64,000 nucleotides of DNA from Edaphochlamys debaryana (Eukaryota > Chlorophyta > Chlorophyceae > Chlamydomonadales), in NCBI GenBank assembly GCA_016858145.1, contig JAEHOE010000122.1, positions 310,001-374,000 on the forward strand, given 5' to 3'. Below the pieces are notes generated by a model. The model was not told the origin of the DNA. It saw nothing but the letters and a program-made list of their open reading frames with translations, and made no database searches. Position 1 is the stretch's first letter; every line of letters begins with the position of its first letter. Both the position numbers and the translations under genes were made by a program. Below are positions 1 through 10,024 of the stretch, one piece after another.

Positions 1-69
1 TGCACCCTGACACCCACCCACCACGACCCACCCACGCCCCCACCCCACGCCACCCCACGCCACTCCCAG

Positions 70-3000
70 GTCGGCCTGGTGCTGGAGGGCGGCGCGCTGG
101 CCCGGCTGCTGAAGAAGGAGCACGCGGGGCAGCTGGTGGACCTGTGCACGGGCTGCAAGAGCGTGGTGTGCTGCCGAGTCAGCCCCATGCAAAAGGCGCA
201 GGTGCGGGGGCCTGCAGGTTCCGGCCCCAGTCCGCGTATGCGGTACCGGTACTCCCTCGTCGCCCTCCTCTTCCTGGCGACACTATCCCGCAAAGTGACA
301 CCACCCTGCACAGCTCGGACTCACCTCTTCGTTGTCCCTCGACCCCTCAACCCTCCTCTAACCCTATATCCCACCCACCCCCAGGTGGTCAAGCTGGTGC
401 AGCGGGAGCGCAAGGCCATCGTTCTTGGCATCGGGGACGGAGCCAACGACGTGGGCATGATCCAGGTGCGGAGCCTTGTCAACGTTGCTGGGCTGCTGGA
501 GAGGACACCTGAGCTGCGTGGGCCTAGCGCTTCCTGTCGTTTTGGGTTCTTGCGTCGGCCGTGGAGCTTCTGGAGGGCGTGACTGTGCATTGACTCGTGA
601 TCCTTGCGTGCTCCTTGTGTCCCCCCAGGCCGCCCACATTGGCTGCGGCATCAGCGGCCGCGAGGGCCGCGCAGCCGTCATGGCGTCGGACTACTCCTTC
701 GCACAGGTGGGGGGCAGGGAGGCAGCTGGGCTGGGAAGGGTGAGCGCTGGGCAGGGGACGGGCCCTTGAGCCCTATAAGCGCTCCCGCCTCGCCGTCCCT
801 GACTCACCGACTGCCCTCCCCGCCGCCTCGCCCGCCGCCCTTACCCCCCTTGCACACACGCCCTCCAGTTTCGCTACGTGGCCCGGCTGGTGCTGCTGCA
901 CGGCCGCGCCGCCTACAAGCGCAACACCGAGGTGGTGTGGTACTCGTTCTACAAGAACTGGATCTACAACATGGTGCTCATGTACTACGGATTCGTCTCT
1001 GGTGCGTGGGGATCTGGATCTGGATCCGGCAGTTGGGCCGGTAACCGGCAGCTTGGATGGGCCCAGCAGAGGCCTCGCCGTGGCGTTTCCCTAGACCTGA
1101 ACCCTGAGTCCCTCGCCCCCAGCTCACCACCGCATGGTCCGCCCCGCCCTACCCTCCCTCTTCCAACCCCACCCCCAACCCGCCCCCAACCCACCGCCGC
1201 GCCAACCCCAACCCCACCACGCCCCCAGGGTTCTCCTCCCAGCCGCTGTTCACGTCGGGCCTGATCGCCTGCTTCAACGTCATCTTCACATCGGCGCCCA
1301 TCGTGGCCTTCGCCGTGCTGGAGCAGGACGTGTCCATGGTGGGTGCAGCAAAGTCGGGAGGAAAAGTACATTGCAGCTGTCCATTTCAAAGGGGTAGATT
1401 GCCCTGTCTCGCCCTGCGCGCTGCGGACCTCGGCGTCAGCAATAGCCTCGCCCTCCCTCTCAGGCTCTCACCCGTCTCACCTTCTGCCCCTCTGCCCGCT
1501 CCCGCTCCCTCTCTCGTTCGCTCTCAGGCCACGGTCCTGGCCACGCCCCGGCTGTACGCGGAGACCATGCTGGCCACCCGCAAGCAGTTCCTGCTGGAGC
1601 AGCTGTGGTGGATCGTGCTGGTGAGCCCGGGGGGGGGCCTGCGAGGGAGCTCTGAGGGGCGCTGGGGGCTGCAAGGGGCACGGAGGCAGGACGGGATGCG
1701 GGAGGCAGACGAGGGAGAGGGCCTGGTGCGAGAGGCGGCACGGGCGCGGACTCCATGCGGGAACGGAGCGGGGGGCTGGAACGAGACATGGTACGGTAGA
1801 GGGGCGGCATTTTGCCCTTGCTCGCTCGAGAGCTGCTCTCCAAGCGCACATTGTAGTCCCACCCCGCCCCCGCCCCTGCCCCCACCCCCACCCGAAGGCC
1901 TCGTTCCACTCGCTCTGCATCTACTTCCTGCCCATGTACTCCATGACCACGGTGGACAGCGAGGTGGGGGCGTGCGGGCTGCCGGCGGGTATCATGGGGT
2001 CATAAGGGGACACATCTAATGAGTTGCTCTGATGGCTCCTGCCGCACGTCGCACAGCCGCCCTGACCACTTCCCACCCCACCTTGCCCCGCTGTCCTCTT
2101 CATAACATCGAACATCACCCCTCGCGTCACCACCACCACCACCCCAGGGCCTGTATTATTCGCTGGTGGACGTTGGCACCACCATCTACACGGGCATGAT
2201 CATCACCGTCAACCTCAAGGTGCGGGGCGGCCAGCGAGAGGGGGGAGGCATGGTGGCTAAAGTGCAGAGCAGCCCATCACCAGCAGGGCCTTCCCCCGTT
2301 CATCCCCCTCACTGCGGAGGAAGGCAGCGATACGCATCGCACCTCTCCATGCGATGCACCTCAATCCCCATCAATCAACCAATCTCCTTGCCCCTTGGAA
2401 GGACTCCGCCGACGGTCCCCCTGCCCCCTGCCGCCACCGCCCCCACAGCTGGCCACGCGCACCCGCTACTGGACGTGGATCAACCACCTCTGCATCTGGG
2501 CGTCCATCATCATCTGGTGGCCGTTCGTCATCGGGTACAGCGCCATCTTCGAGGTGGGGACTGCGCAAGGCTACGGGGATGGAGAGGGGCCCATGAGTCG
2601 CAAGGGGGATCCCAGTACGCCCTTGCCTCTCGGAACCCACAAGTCCCCGGAGTGTCAACCCCGAGCAAGCCGCCTCGCCCCACATCCCCTGCCTTTGCTT
2701 CCCCCCCTCCCCGCACCCCGCTCAGCAACAAACACTCCCCGCACCCCCTCCCCGTACACGCCCACCCCCTCAGGTGTACCCCATGTCGGGCGTGGCGGAC
2801 ATGGCGGGCGTGGCGCTGCGCATCATGGCGGGCCCCTGCTTCTGGCTGACCGCCTGCCTGCTGTCGCCCGCCATGAGCCTGCTGCCCGACCTCACGCAGC
2901 TCACCTTCCAGCGCACATTCGCTCCAAAGACCTACCAGATCTGCCAGGTAGGGCGCCGCTCCTGGGGCCGCTTGCGGTGGCGGTGACGGCGGATTGAGGG

Positions 3001-3416
3001 CGGGAGAGTTGGGGCTGGTGGAGGCCCTGGGCTGATGTGGGTCGGAGGCAGGCAGGCAGCTGCGGGCCGTGCGGGTTGTGGGTTGGAGGAGTTGTGTGCC
3101 TCGCGCGCTTCGGTTGGGTAGTTGTCGGGAGGAAGCGGCGCTCGCAGGGCAGGCGGAGGTCGCTTGGTGCGAGGCTGTATGCCCGTTCTGATGTGGGTCG
3201 GGGGCGCAGTGCCCTGGGTCGCCCATGCCGCCCTTACTCCGCCGCTTGCGCGCCGACACCGCCCCCCCCCCCCGCCCCGCTCTGCGGCGTCTCCCTTCCC
3301 CACCGCAGGAGCAGGAGTGGAAGGCGGAGCTGGCGGTGGAGATGTCTCGGCGCCTCGGGCTGGACAACCCCGCCCCAATGAGGCCCAGCGAAGAGCTCCC
3401 GACGGTGCAGGTGTGA
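70..3416 (+). CDS. P4-type ATPase (phospholipid flippase), 3' part
   Basis: C-terminal part of a P4 ATPase, which uses ATP to flip phospholipids to the cytosolic leaflet of Golgi, endosome or plasma membranes. Eleven GT-AG exons join without phase conflict: 70-201, 385-465, 629-706, 869-1001, 1229-1338, 1528-1620, 1898-1963, 2148-2219, 2449-2553, 2774-2947, 3309-3416. The second exon carries the P-type ATPase hinge motif GDGANDVGMIQ; it is followed by the family blocks IGCGISGREG, ASDYSF and KRNTEVVWYSFYKNW. The later exons encode the hydrophobic helices of the C-terminal membrane domain, ending in a short cytosolic tail (PSEELPTVQV). The phosphorylation DKTG motif and the first half of the protein lie left of the window. 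A start inside the window is unlikely because the first exon begins at an acceptor. The family call is very secure; the subfamily is not resolved. Confidence 0.95.
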
Positions 3417-4805
3417 GCGGAGCACCAGCCGGACCGAGAGGACTGTGGGCTAGGAGGACAGCGCTTAGCTCGAGGGTCACGGCCTTGGGCAAAGGCGAAG
3501 AGGGCTCGGGTTGCGGCTGTGGGCGAGAGGTGGAGCACGAGCGGGCAGCCGCTGGGTAAAGACAAGGCGCAGACGAATGCGGGAGAGAGAGTATTGCGCG
3601 TTCAAGCTCGAGCAGAGTCGGGCAGGAGAGACGGTCAAGCAGTCTACGCGGAACATTAAGATGACGGATCAGGAAGGCTCTCAGAGGGGGGGCGGAGCGA
3701 GTGGGGGCTGCCCCAGTGCTTGGATTTGGGTGGCCGTGCGCCGCTCGGTATGGCCTTGGCATGGGGTTAGACCCTCATCCAATGCTGCCGCGACCAATTA
3801 GTAATGCACCCGGGACCTGATTCTTGGTCCTGGCTCGCCGTTAAGCTTATGACGCCTAGTGAATAGTGACCTGTCAATCTGGGTGCAGACGTCGCCCGCG
3901 GCCTGGGAGCGTAGTAATCCTAGTATGGATTGGCCATCTTAGGGGCAGTGGCCTAGGTAGGCCTAAAGTTGGTTACCGCGTGGATCCGTGACGGGGGTGT
4001 CCAGCTCGGCACGTGAGTAGCTAGACGGGTCGGCGGTGGCTTGTGGGAGTCGGGGGGAGGGTATCGAAGTGCTGTCCAGTGGTCCACAGATGAGTACGAT
4101 GTTTCGTAGCCCGGACTGGTGCGTTGGACGGTGGATGGGTTCTTGTGCCGAACCCAACGTGAGTATAGCTAGGTTTGAGTGGTTGCGCCGCTGAAGAGAG
4201 TGGAGGCCGGGCGTCTCGTGAGTGCAGGGTTGCTTGGAGTGGATTGGACCTCCACAACCGTCGTGTGCGCGGACGTGTGGGTGCTTGCACCAACTTTGGC
4301 GTAGGCTCCCCGAATCACGATGCTGACGTGTAAGCTACCTGTTGAACGTCTTGGGCCCAGCACATCCCCATCACGTCATTTGTATGTCATTTCCACTGTA
4401 GGGACGCCGCTCGAAGTTTCGGCGATCTCCCATGTGCACCCGGCAACCCGTGGCAGGGCCAGACCCGGCTAGCTGCATGTTGCATTGACCCCGTGGACAA
4501 GAGCGGTCCAAGCTATGCGTTAATGAAGGGTTAATGCGCTCTCATCTCTTACGCCTTCTCGCCCTTCGTCCGGTGTCAAACTGCAGTCACGGCATCGTCG
4601 GCATGGCTCTGAGCAACACGTCAGCACCGCTCACCGTGACCTATCCCCCGCCGCTTGACTGCATGCCGTCACCACCCTCGCAAGCACCGTGCGCCCATCC
4701 AGCCTCCTTGCGCATGCACACGGCACGAACGGCACTCGTACCGCCCCCTCGCGTCCTTGCATGTCAGGCCCTTTCCTCGCGTCACGTGTCATCCTCGCGC
4801 ACCCC
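3417..4805. other. Convergent 3' region between flippase and coiled-coil gene
   Basis: No coding exon is convincing here. Base composition is more balanced than in the genes. A TGTAA pentamer on + at 4329-4333 is the first candidate polyadenylation signal after the flippase stop, giving a 3' UTR of about 0.9 kb. I found no matching signal on the minus strand for the neighbouring gene. Confidence 0.5.
4329..4333 (+). terminator. Candidate TGTAA poly(A) signal of the flippase gene
   Basis: TGTAA is the usual polyadenylation signal in chlorophyte nuclear genes. This copy is the first seen downstream of the stop at 3414-3416. The long UTR makes it tentative. Confidence 0.4.
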
Positions 4806-6443
4806 TCACAGCGGCACCTGGCTGCCGAATGCCGCCCCCGAATCCACCCCTGCCTGCGACGCGGGCTGCGAAGCGGGCTGCGACGCAGGCGCCGGCGGCG
4901 CCCCCTCGCCCTCGGCCCCGAACAGGCCTCCGCCGAGGCCGCCAGCGCTGGCGTCTCCCGGGGCGCTGGCGGCGGCGGCGGCGGCGCCCGGATGTGCCGC
5001 CAGCACCTCGCGGATTTCCGCCTCCATGACAGCGCACCTGGGGAGGGGGTGGAGGGCGTTGCGTCGAGTCCGTGGGGGGTGTTGCAGTGTGATCCGGCAT
5101 CCTGGCATCCATCAAAACGTGTAGACAACCGAGAGCTGAGACCTGAGAGTCCTCACGCGCGCACCCCAGCTCCGTGAGCACTCCGGCACGTGCACAACCC
5201 TGCGAGGGTCTCTGCGGCCGCCGCCATCTCCACCTCGCCCGCCCGCCCACCCACCTCTGTACGAATGCGCCCTTGCTGTCGTACTCGCCCCGCCGTACGG
5301 CCTCCAGGGCGGCGCGGAGAGACTCCACCTCGGTCCGGAGGGCGGCGTTGCGGTCCTGTCAGGGGGGTTTGGGGGCGGACAGGTGGGGAATGGGGCATTG
5401 GGCTGGTGCATCAATATGGATGAGGGGTGCACGGCGGGGCACCGGGCATGGGTCGACTGGTTCGATCCCTGCGGCCGCGTGCCCGCTCTGCCGCTCCGCT
5501 TAGCCTCCAGCGCCAGCGCATCCCGCCGCCCCCACCGCCCCCACGCCCCCACGCCCCCACGCCCCCACGCCCCCACGCCCCCACGCCCCCACCTGGATGG
5601 CCCTCAGCTCGGCCTCCTTGTTGCGTCGGTCGGCCTGCGGGGCGGGAGGGGGGGTCGGCACGACAGGGCCAGGACCCAGGAGGCGTCAGGGCCCGCAGTG
5701 ACGCGGCCGTACCCATGCATGTGCAGCCCTCGCCGCCGTCCCGCATGTTCCATCCCTTGACTCCCTACCCCCTGCATCCTCGCTGCCAGTCTTCCCCTGC
5801 CGCCGCCACCGACCTCCAGCGCCGCCGTCCTCGCCTTGGCCGCCGCCGCCAGCTCCGCCGCCGCGTCCCGCTGCGTGCGCGCGCCCTCCGCCTCCACCGC
5901 CAGCGCCGCCCGCTGCTCCCGGCTCTTGGCCAGCTGCGCCTCCTGACCCGCAATCATGTGGCCATAGTTCTCCAACAGGCGGTAGTAGTTCTCTGGAGGA
6001 GGGGGGAGGAGGGAGAGGGAAGAGGGGGAGGGGCAGGGGGGGCAGGGAGGGGCAGCAGGCATGGAGTGCGAGCGTGCAGGGGGGCGGGAGAGGGAGAGGG
6101 ATAAGGGCAGGGAGAGGGGATCGGGCAGAGCGGGGGGCAGCAGGGGAGGGGCAGCAAAGAGGGGGGGAGGGACAGGGGGTCGGGCAGGGAGAGCGAGTGC
6201 AGGAGGCCTGCAGCCGCAGCAGGGGGAGGCCAGCAGGGTGAGTGGAGGAGAGCGGAGAGGGAGGTCAAGTGGGGACGGGCGCGGCGTGGCTTGCCGCGGC
6301 GAGCTTTGTCCCCTGCAAACATGCGAGAGCCCCAGCCCAGCCGTTCCTGCGCGCTCACCCGCAGAGCTGGCTCCGCCTTGCTGCAGAGGCACCGCGGCGC
6401 CCAGGCCCCCGCCCCCGCCCAGGCCTCGACCGAGCATGGTCAC
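4806..6443 (-). CDS. Coiled-coil protein, 212 aa, unknown function
   Basis: Five exons in 5' to 3' order: 6443-6359, 5992-5814, 5634-5593, 5355-5255, 5037-4806. All join in phase with GT-AG introns and give 212 aa. Residues about 29-135 are charged and Ala/Glu/Arg-rich with heptad-like spacing (ENYYRLLENYGHMIAGQEAQ, AELRAIQ, ALRTEVESLRAALEAVRRG), which reads as a continuous coiled coil. The C-terminus is an Ala/Gly/Pro/Ser-rich tail, with a short QPAS repeat, that looks disordered. The N-terminus is Gly-rich; the first ATG of the exon was taken as the start, and a second Met lies two codons later. I do not recognise the family. A cytoskeletal or basal-body scaffold would fit the shape, but nothing in the sequence proves it. 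The conserved splice phases and charged pattern support a real gene. Confidence 0.7.
5523..5592 (+). repeat. Short C-rich tandem repeat in an intron of the coiled-coil gene
   Basis: Units of the type cacgccc are repeated head to tail right next to the donor of the 42-nt exon (5634-5593, minus strand). Simple sequence repeat; no coding role seen. Confidence 0.7.
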
Positions 6444-7305
6444 GCGAGACCTGCTGCTGCTGTGTTGCTGTTGCTGCGAACGGAAGTTGCTCAGAGCGCT
6501 GCCGAGCGCGCGGCTCAGGTGCTCCTTGCAAGCTTCGGTGCTCCTCGCGGCTCGGAGTTTTGGCGGTTACGCGGAGGGCTTTGGGGAAGCTGCAGATGCA
6601 CCAGTGGGTTATGTAGTGAAGGCGCTATCACTTGTGGGCGTGGACTAGCTGGGAGGAAGGCAGAAGCGCCCGCGGTAGGCAGATCCAGTTTCCCGCCAAA
6701 AGCGTGCATTCGCTCTGCATTGGGCGCTTGCGGCCCCCCGCAGCCCGCTCCCAGCGCCCAGCCACCAAGTGCGCTCGTCCAAGTGCCCCTACCCACCAGC
6801 GCACAGTCAGCCGCCGTGCCGCCCCCTGCGCGAGCAGGTCTCTGTCCGGGCCGTCCGGGGGCTGAGTGTCCTCCACCCCCGCTCCACGGCTCCACGCGGG
6901 GGTCGTCGTGTGGACGCACTGGGCGGCGCCCCCCCCCAGACCGCTCCCACATGCTCAGCGGCCGCGCATTGTCGTCCTCTGCGGGCCCTGGAGGGCCCAG
7001 GCAAGGCCCCATCTGGGAACGACATCAGGCCCGGGCCTCGCTGGGCCCGCCCGCCCGCTCTGTGGGCCCAGCAGGGGCCGCTCCGGACTGCTCCTCCTGA
7101 CCCTTGCGCTCGCATCAACAGCTGCGGATAGCAGGCAGCTGCAGGGCGGGCACTGGTGGGCAGCTCCCAAGGTGAGGCCCGATTCATCGGCGGGCCTGGG
7201 CCTGGCCTGGGCCTGGCTGGGCCGTGCTGGGCCTGGCGCATGGTGCCGGAGCTCCGCGGCCATCCAGCCCCTGGTCACCCTACTTAAGCAGTCTAGTCGC
7301 TCCGA
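6444..7305. promoter_or_regulatory. Divergent intergenic region, coiled-coil gene / BTB gene
   Basis: The two neighbours are transcribed away from each other, so this stretch must hold both promoters and 5' UTRs. It contains runs of gggcctgg-type repeats around 7185-7235. No clear TATA box is visible. No coding exon is supported. Confidence 0.5.
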
Positions 7306-9012
7306 ATGGACCAACAACAGCACCAAAGGACCTCTTGCGTCCTCAAAACCAAGCTGCCTGCAAACTTGAAGATGTCCCAACCGGTCGGCACGCGAGTTCT
7401 CGACCTACCCAACAAAGTCACTGGCATCGTGACTCGCTTGAGGCGAGGCAAGGACGGACAAGACGAACTGGAGACGCTCGCCTGCGGCGATGCGGGCTTC
7501 AACACGCTGCTCGGAGCCTCCGAGCGCGGAGGCGTCCTCTCTCTCGGAGCGCCTCTCCTCCTCCGCGACGCCAACACTGGCGACCCCTGGCACGTCCCAG
7601 AGACCACTCGCGCCTATGGGCCCACCTATGACCCATGGAGCGAGAGCGTCGTCTTTTGCACGGCCGACGACTCCGTTTATCGCCTCACCAAGGACAACAA
7701 GGTGGAGCTACTCGCGGACGAGTACACCGGATCCCACTGGCGTCGCTCCTTGAGGCACCCCAGCCTTCTAACATCGGATGGCGCTGGCTCCATCTTCTGC
7801 GTGTGCTCCCGTGGCGAAGACTATGCTCTCAGGCTAAACATGCCGGAGAACTGGCGCGCCTCTGCAAAAGAGACGGCCCCGGCCGTGCATGCGGACGGCT
7901 CTCGGGTGCAAGTCAGCGACGTGCCGACTCCATGGCCCGAGCTCCGCGGCCAGACCTGGGTGCCCAGCTGTCGCGGCCGGCCCGGCTATCTCGCTATGGC
8001 CAGCGCCACCGCCCTCTACCGCCTGCAACCCCAGCCGCCGCAGGGCGGCCGGGGCGGCGGTGACGGGGGCGACGGCGGGGCCCGCCTGGAAAGGATGGCG
8101 GGTGACGAGGACGAGCATGGCACCGCGGACGGGCAGGGCTGGGAGGCGCGGTTCTGCAGCATCCAGGACATATTTGCAGATGCAGAAGGCGCCCTGTACA
8201 TTCTGGACAAGGTCCGGGGCGAGGATGGCGGCCGCGCCTGCACCATGCGCAGGATGGCGCCCGACGGCACCGTCACCACCCTGGCGTCCGGCCTCAAGAG
8301 TGGGTACTACGCCCCGAAAATCCTGCCCAACGGCTCCGTGGTGCTCGGTTGCTCCCCCACCCCCGCCGTTATGGTCCTCGCCTTGGGCCTCAAGCTCCCC
8401 TCCCCCTGCTGCCCACCCTCGCCACCCGGCCCCCCTCCCCGCACCCTAGCAGTCGACTTGGGCGCTCTGCTGGACGGCCAGCCGGAGGGCTCCTGGGACG
8501 TGACCATTGTGGTGGGCGACCGCCGCTTCCCCGCCCACCGCCTCATCCTGTCCGCCCGCTCCGACTACTTTGGCTCCCGCCTGTCCCGCGGCAAGTTTGC
8601 GGACGGGGCGGCGGCGGAGCTGAGCCTGCCGGACGCCGACCCGGATGTCTTCGAGCTGCTCCTGCGCTACATCTACACCGGCGCCGCGGACATCCCGCCC
8701 GCGCTGGCCCCGGCCGTGGCGGTGCTGGCGGACCGCCTGCTGCTGCCGCTGCTGTGCGCGGACGCGCAGGCGGCGGTGCTGTCGGCGGTGACGGCGGAGA
8801 GCGTGGCGGAGTCTCTGCTGTGGGCGGAGCGGCTGGGCGACGGCTTCTCGGGGCTGCTGAGCTCGCTCAAGGCGTGGTTCCTGGAGCACTTTGAGGAGGT
8901 GCACGAGGCGGCACCCGGGAGCCTGGAGCGGCTCAGCGCAGAGAGCCCCAAGCTCATGGTGGAGCTGCACCTGGGGGTGGCACGGAGCGCAAAGCGACAG
9001 CGCACGGGCTAG
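7306..9012 (+). CDS. Propeller-like N-terminus plus BTB/POZ domain protein, 568 aa
   Basis: Single uninterrupted reading frame. Residues about 385-490 form a BTB/POZ domain: DVTIVVGDRRFPAHRLILSA, then SDYFGSRLSRG, then DVFELLLRYIYTG. Helical sequence to the C-terminus resembles the BACK region that often follows BTB. Such proteins usually bind cullin-3 and bring substrates for ubiquitination. Residues about 30-375 are built from repeated short strands (AYGPTYDPWSESVVFCTADD, GSIFCVCSRG, GALYILDKV, YYAPKILPNGSVVLG) and look like an NHL/SGL-type beta-propeller, which would be the substrate-binding half; this part is inference. Two starts are possible, the ATG at 7306 and one at 7372; the upstream one was kept only because it is first. 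It is the only clearly intronless gene in the window, which could mean a retroposed origin. Confidence 0.85.
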   Translation: MDQQQHQRTSCVLKTKLPANLKMSQPVGTRVLDLPNKVTGIVTRLRRGKDGQDELETLACGDAGFNTLLGASERGGVLSLGAPLLLRDANTGDPWHVPETTRAYGPTYDPWSESVVFCTADDSVYRLTKDNKVELLADEYTGSHWRRSLRHPSLLTSDGAGSIFCVCSRGEDYALRLNMPENWRASAKETAPAVHADGSRVQVSDVPTPWPELRGQTWVPSCRGRPGYLAMASATALYRLQPQPPQGGRGGGDGGDGGARLERMAGDEDEHGTADGQGWEARFCSIQDIFADAEGALYILDKVRGEDGGRACTMRRMAPDGTVTTLASGLKSGYYAPKILPNGSVVLGCSPTPAVMVLALGLKLPSPCCPPSPPGPPPRTLAVDLGALLDGQPEGSWDVTIVVGDRRFPAHRLILSARSDYFGSRLSRGKFADGAAAELSLPDADPDVFELLLRYIYTGAADIPPALAPAVAVLADRLLLPLLCADAQAAVLSAVTAESVAESLLWAERLGDGFSGLLSSLKAWFLEHFEEVHEAAPGSLERLSAESPKLMVELHLGVARSAKRQRTG

Positions 9013-9758
9013 GCGGGGTGCGGGGGGGGGGACAGAGCTTGACGGAGGGGGGAGACGTGGTTGGGTGCTGAGGCACGAGGCCAGGGGCATGAGACAAGGA
9101 TCGCTTGATGAGCGAAGACTATATTAAGTTGCATATTTATGCTTGATTATTTTTCGAGTTCTCCGGGCCAGGGGCCACACCTGGTGTGAGCCGCATGCCG
9201 TGCACTGTGTGGCTTGTTGGTGTTCAGAAAGAGGCTCTTACCTCCTGCCTTTTGTGTGGTTGTCGTCATGGCTTGGTGCCCCGCGGGATTGAGCCGAGGC
9301 GTCCAGCGAGTCATGGCCCTCTCATGGGTGCAGCTGAATGATGCAGGGTGGTCTGGGGCAGCGGCATGGAGCCACTGCTCTGATGCTATACTCTATTATT
9401 GTACTCGAATGGCACAAATAGGCCGCGCACATTATTACGCCAACGGCTTGGGCTGAGGACAATCATTGTAGCATGCCCGGTGGCCACTCTGGGCATGGAT
9501 TCATGCAGAGGGGTTCGAAGCTCCGCTTGCTTGGCTTGCTTGCTGAGGGGCTAGGCGTTGTACGGCAGCATGAGGCGCACATACAGATTAAGCAAGGTCG
9601 AAGAACTGCTGGCGGGTGAAGACTGTGTGGGCTTGAGGTGTGGGGGGGGACGGGAGAGCTGCGAGCACAGCCGAGGGAGCTGACGGGCTGGGGGGCGTCA
9701 TGTGTGCCGACCGGCGTGGGACCCATGCAGACCGTGGTGGGTTGGGCTGCCATCGGCA

Positions 9759-9763
9759 TGTAA
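9759..9763 (+). terminator. TGTAA poly(A) signal of the BTB gene
   Basis: First TGTAA after the BTB stop, about 750 bases downstream. It sits only 34 bases from the equivalent signal of the converging sortilin-like gene on the other strand, which supports both. Confidence 0.6.
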
Positions 9764-9792
9764 TGGATACGGCACCAGCCCTTGCTTGCCTG

Positions 9793-9797
9793 TTACA
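9793..9797 (-). terminator. TGTAA poly(A) signal of the VPS10/sortilin-like gene
   Basis: TGTAA on the minus strand (ttaca on +) lies about 230 bases after the proposed sortilin stop. The two converging transcripts would end almost on top of each other. Confidence 0.55.
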
Positions 9798-10024
9798 TTG
9801 TTACCGAGAGTGCAAGCGGCCCCCCCATCAGCTCTGCTGCAGCGCTAGCTGCTGCGTGTGCATTCATCCCGCCCCGCCCACGGCAGCCGCCCATTCCCCA
9901 GCCGCCGCCAGCGCTGCCGTCGTCCTCAACACAGAGCGACCAGCCCCTCCGTCCCCGCTAGCCCGTGTCCTCCACACGTCCGTGCCTACGGTCAACCCCA
10001 CTGTGACTTAGGGCGCACTGTACG

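Noticed and set aside
5459..5468. ggttcgatcc, a T-loop-like string that suggested a tRNA
   Set aside because: The flanks do not pair as a T stem, and no acceptor, D or anticodon stems surround it.
9508..9522. gggttcgaag string resembling a tRNA T arm
   Set aside because: Stem bases do not pair and no other tRNA arm is present.
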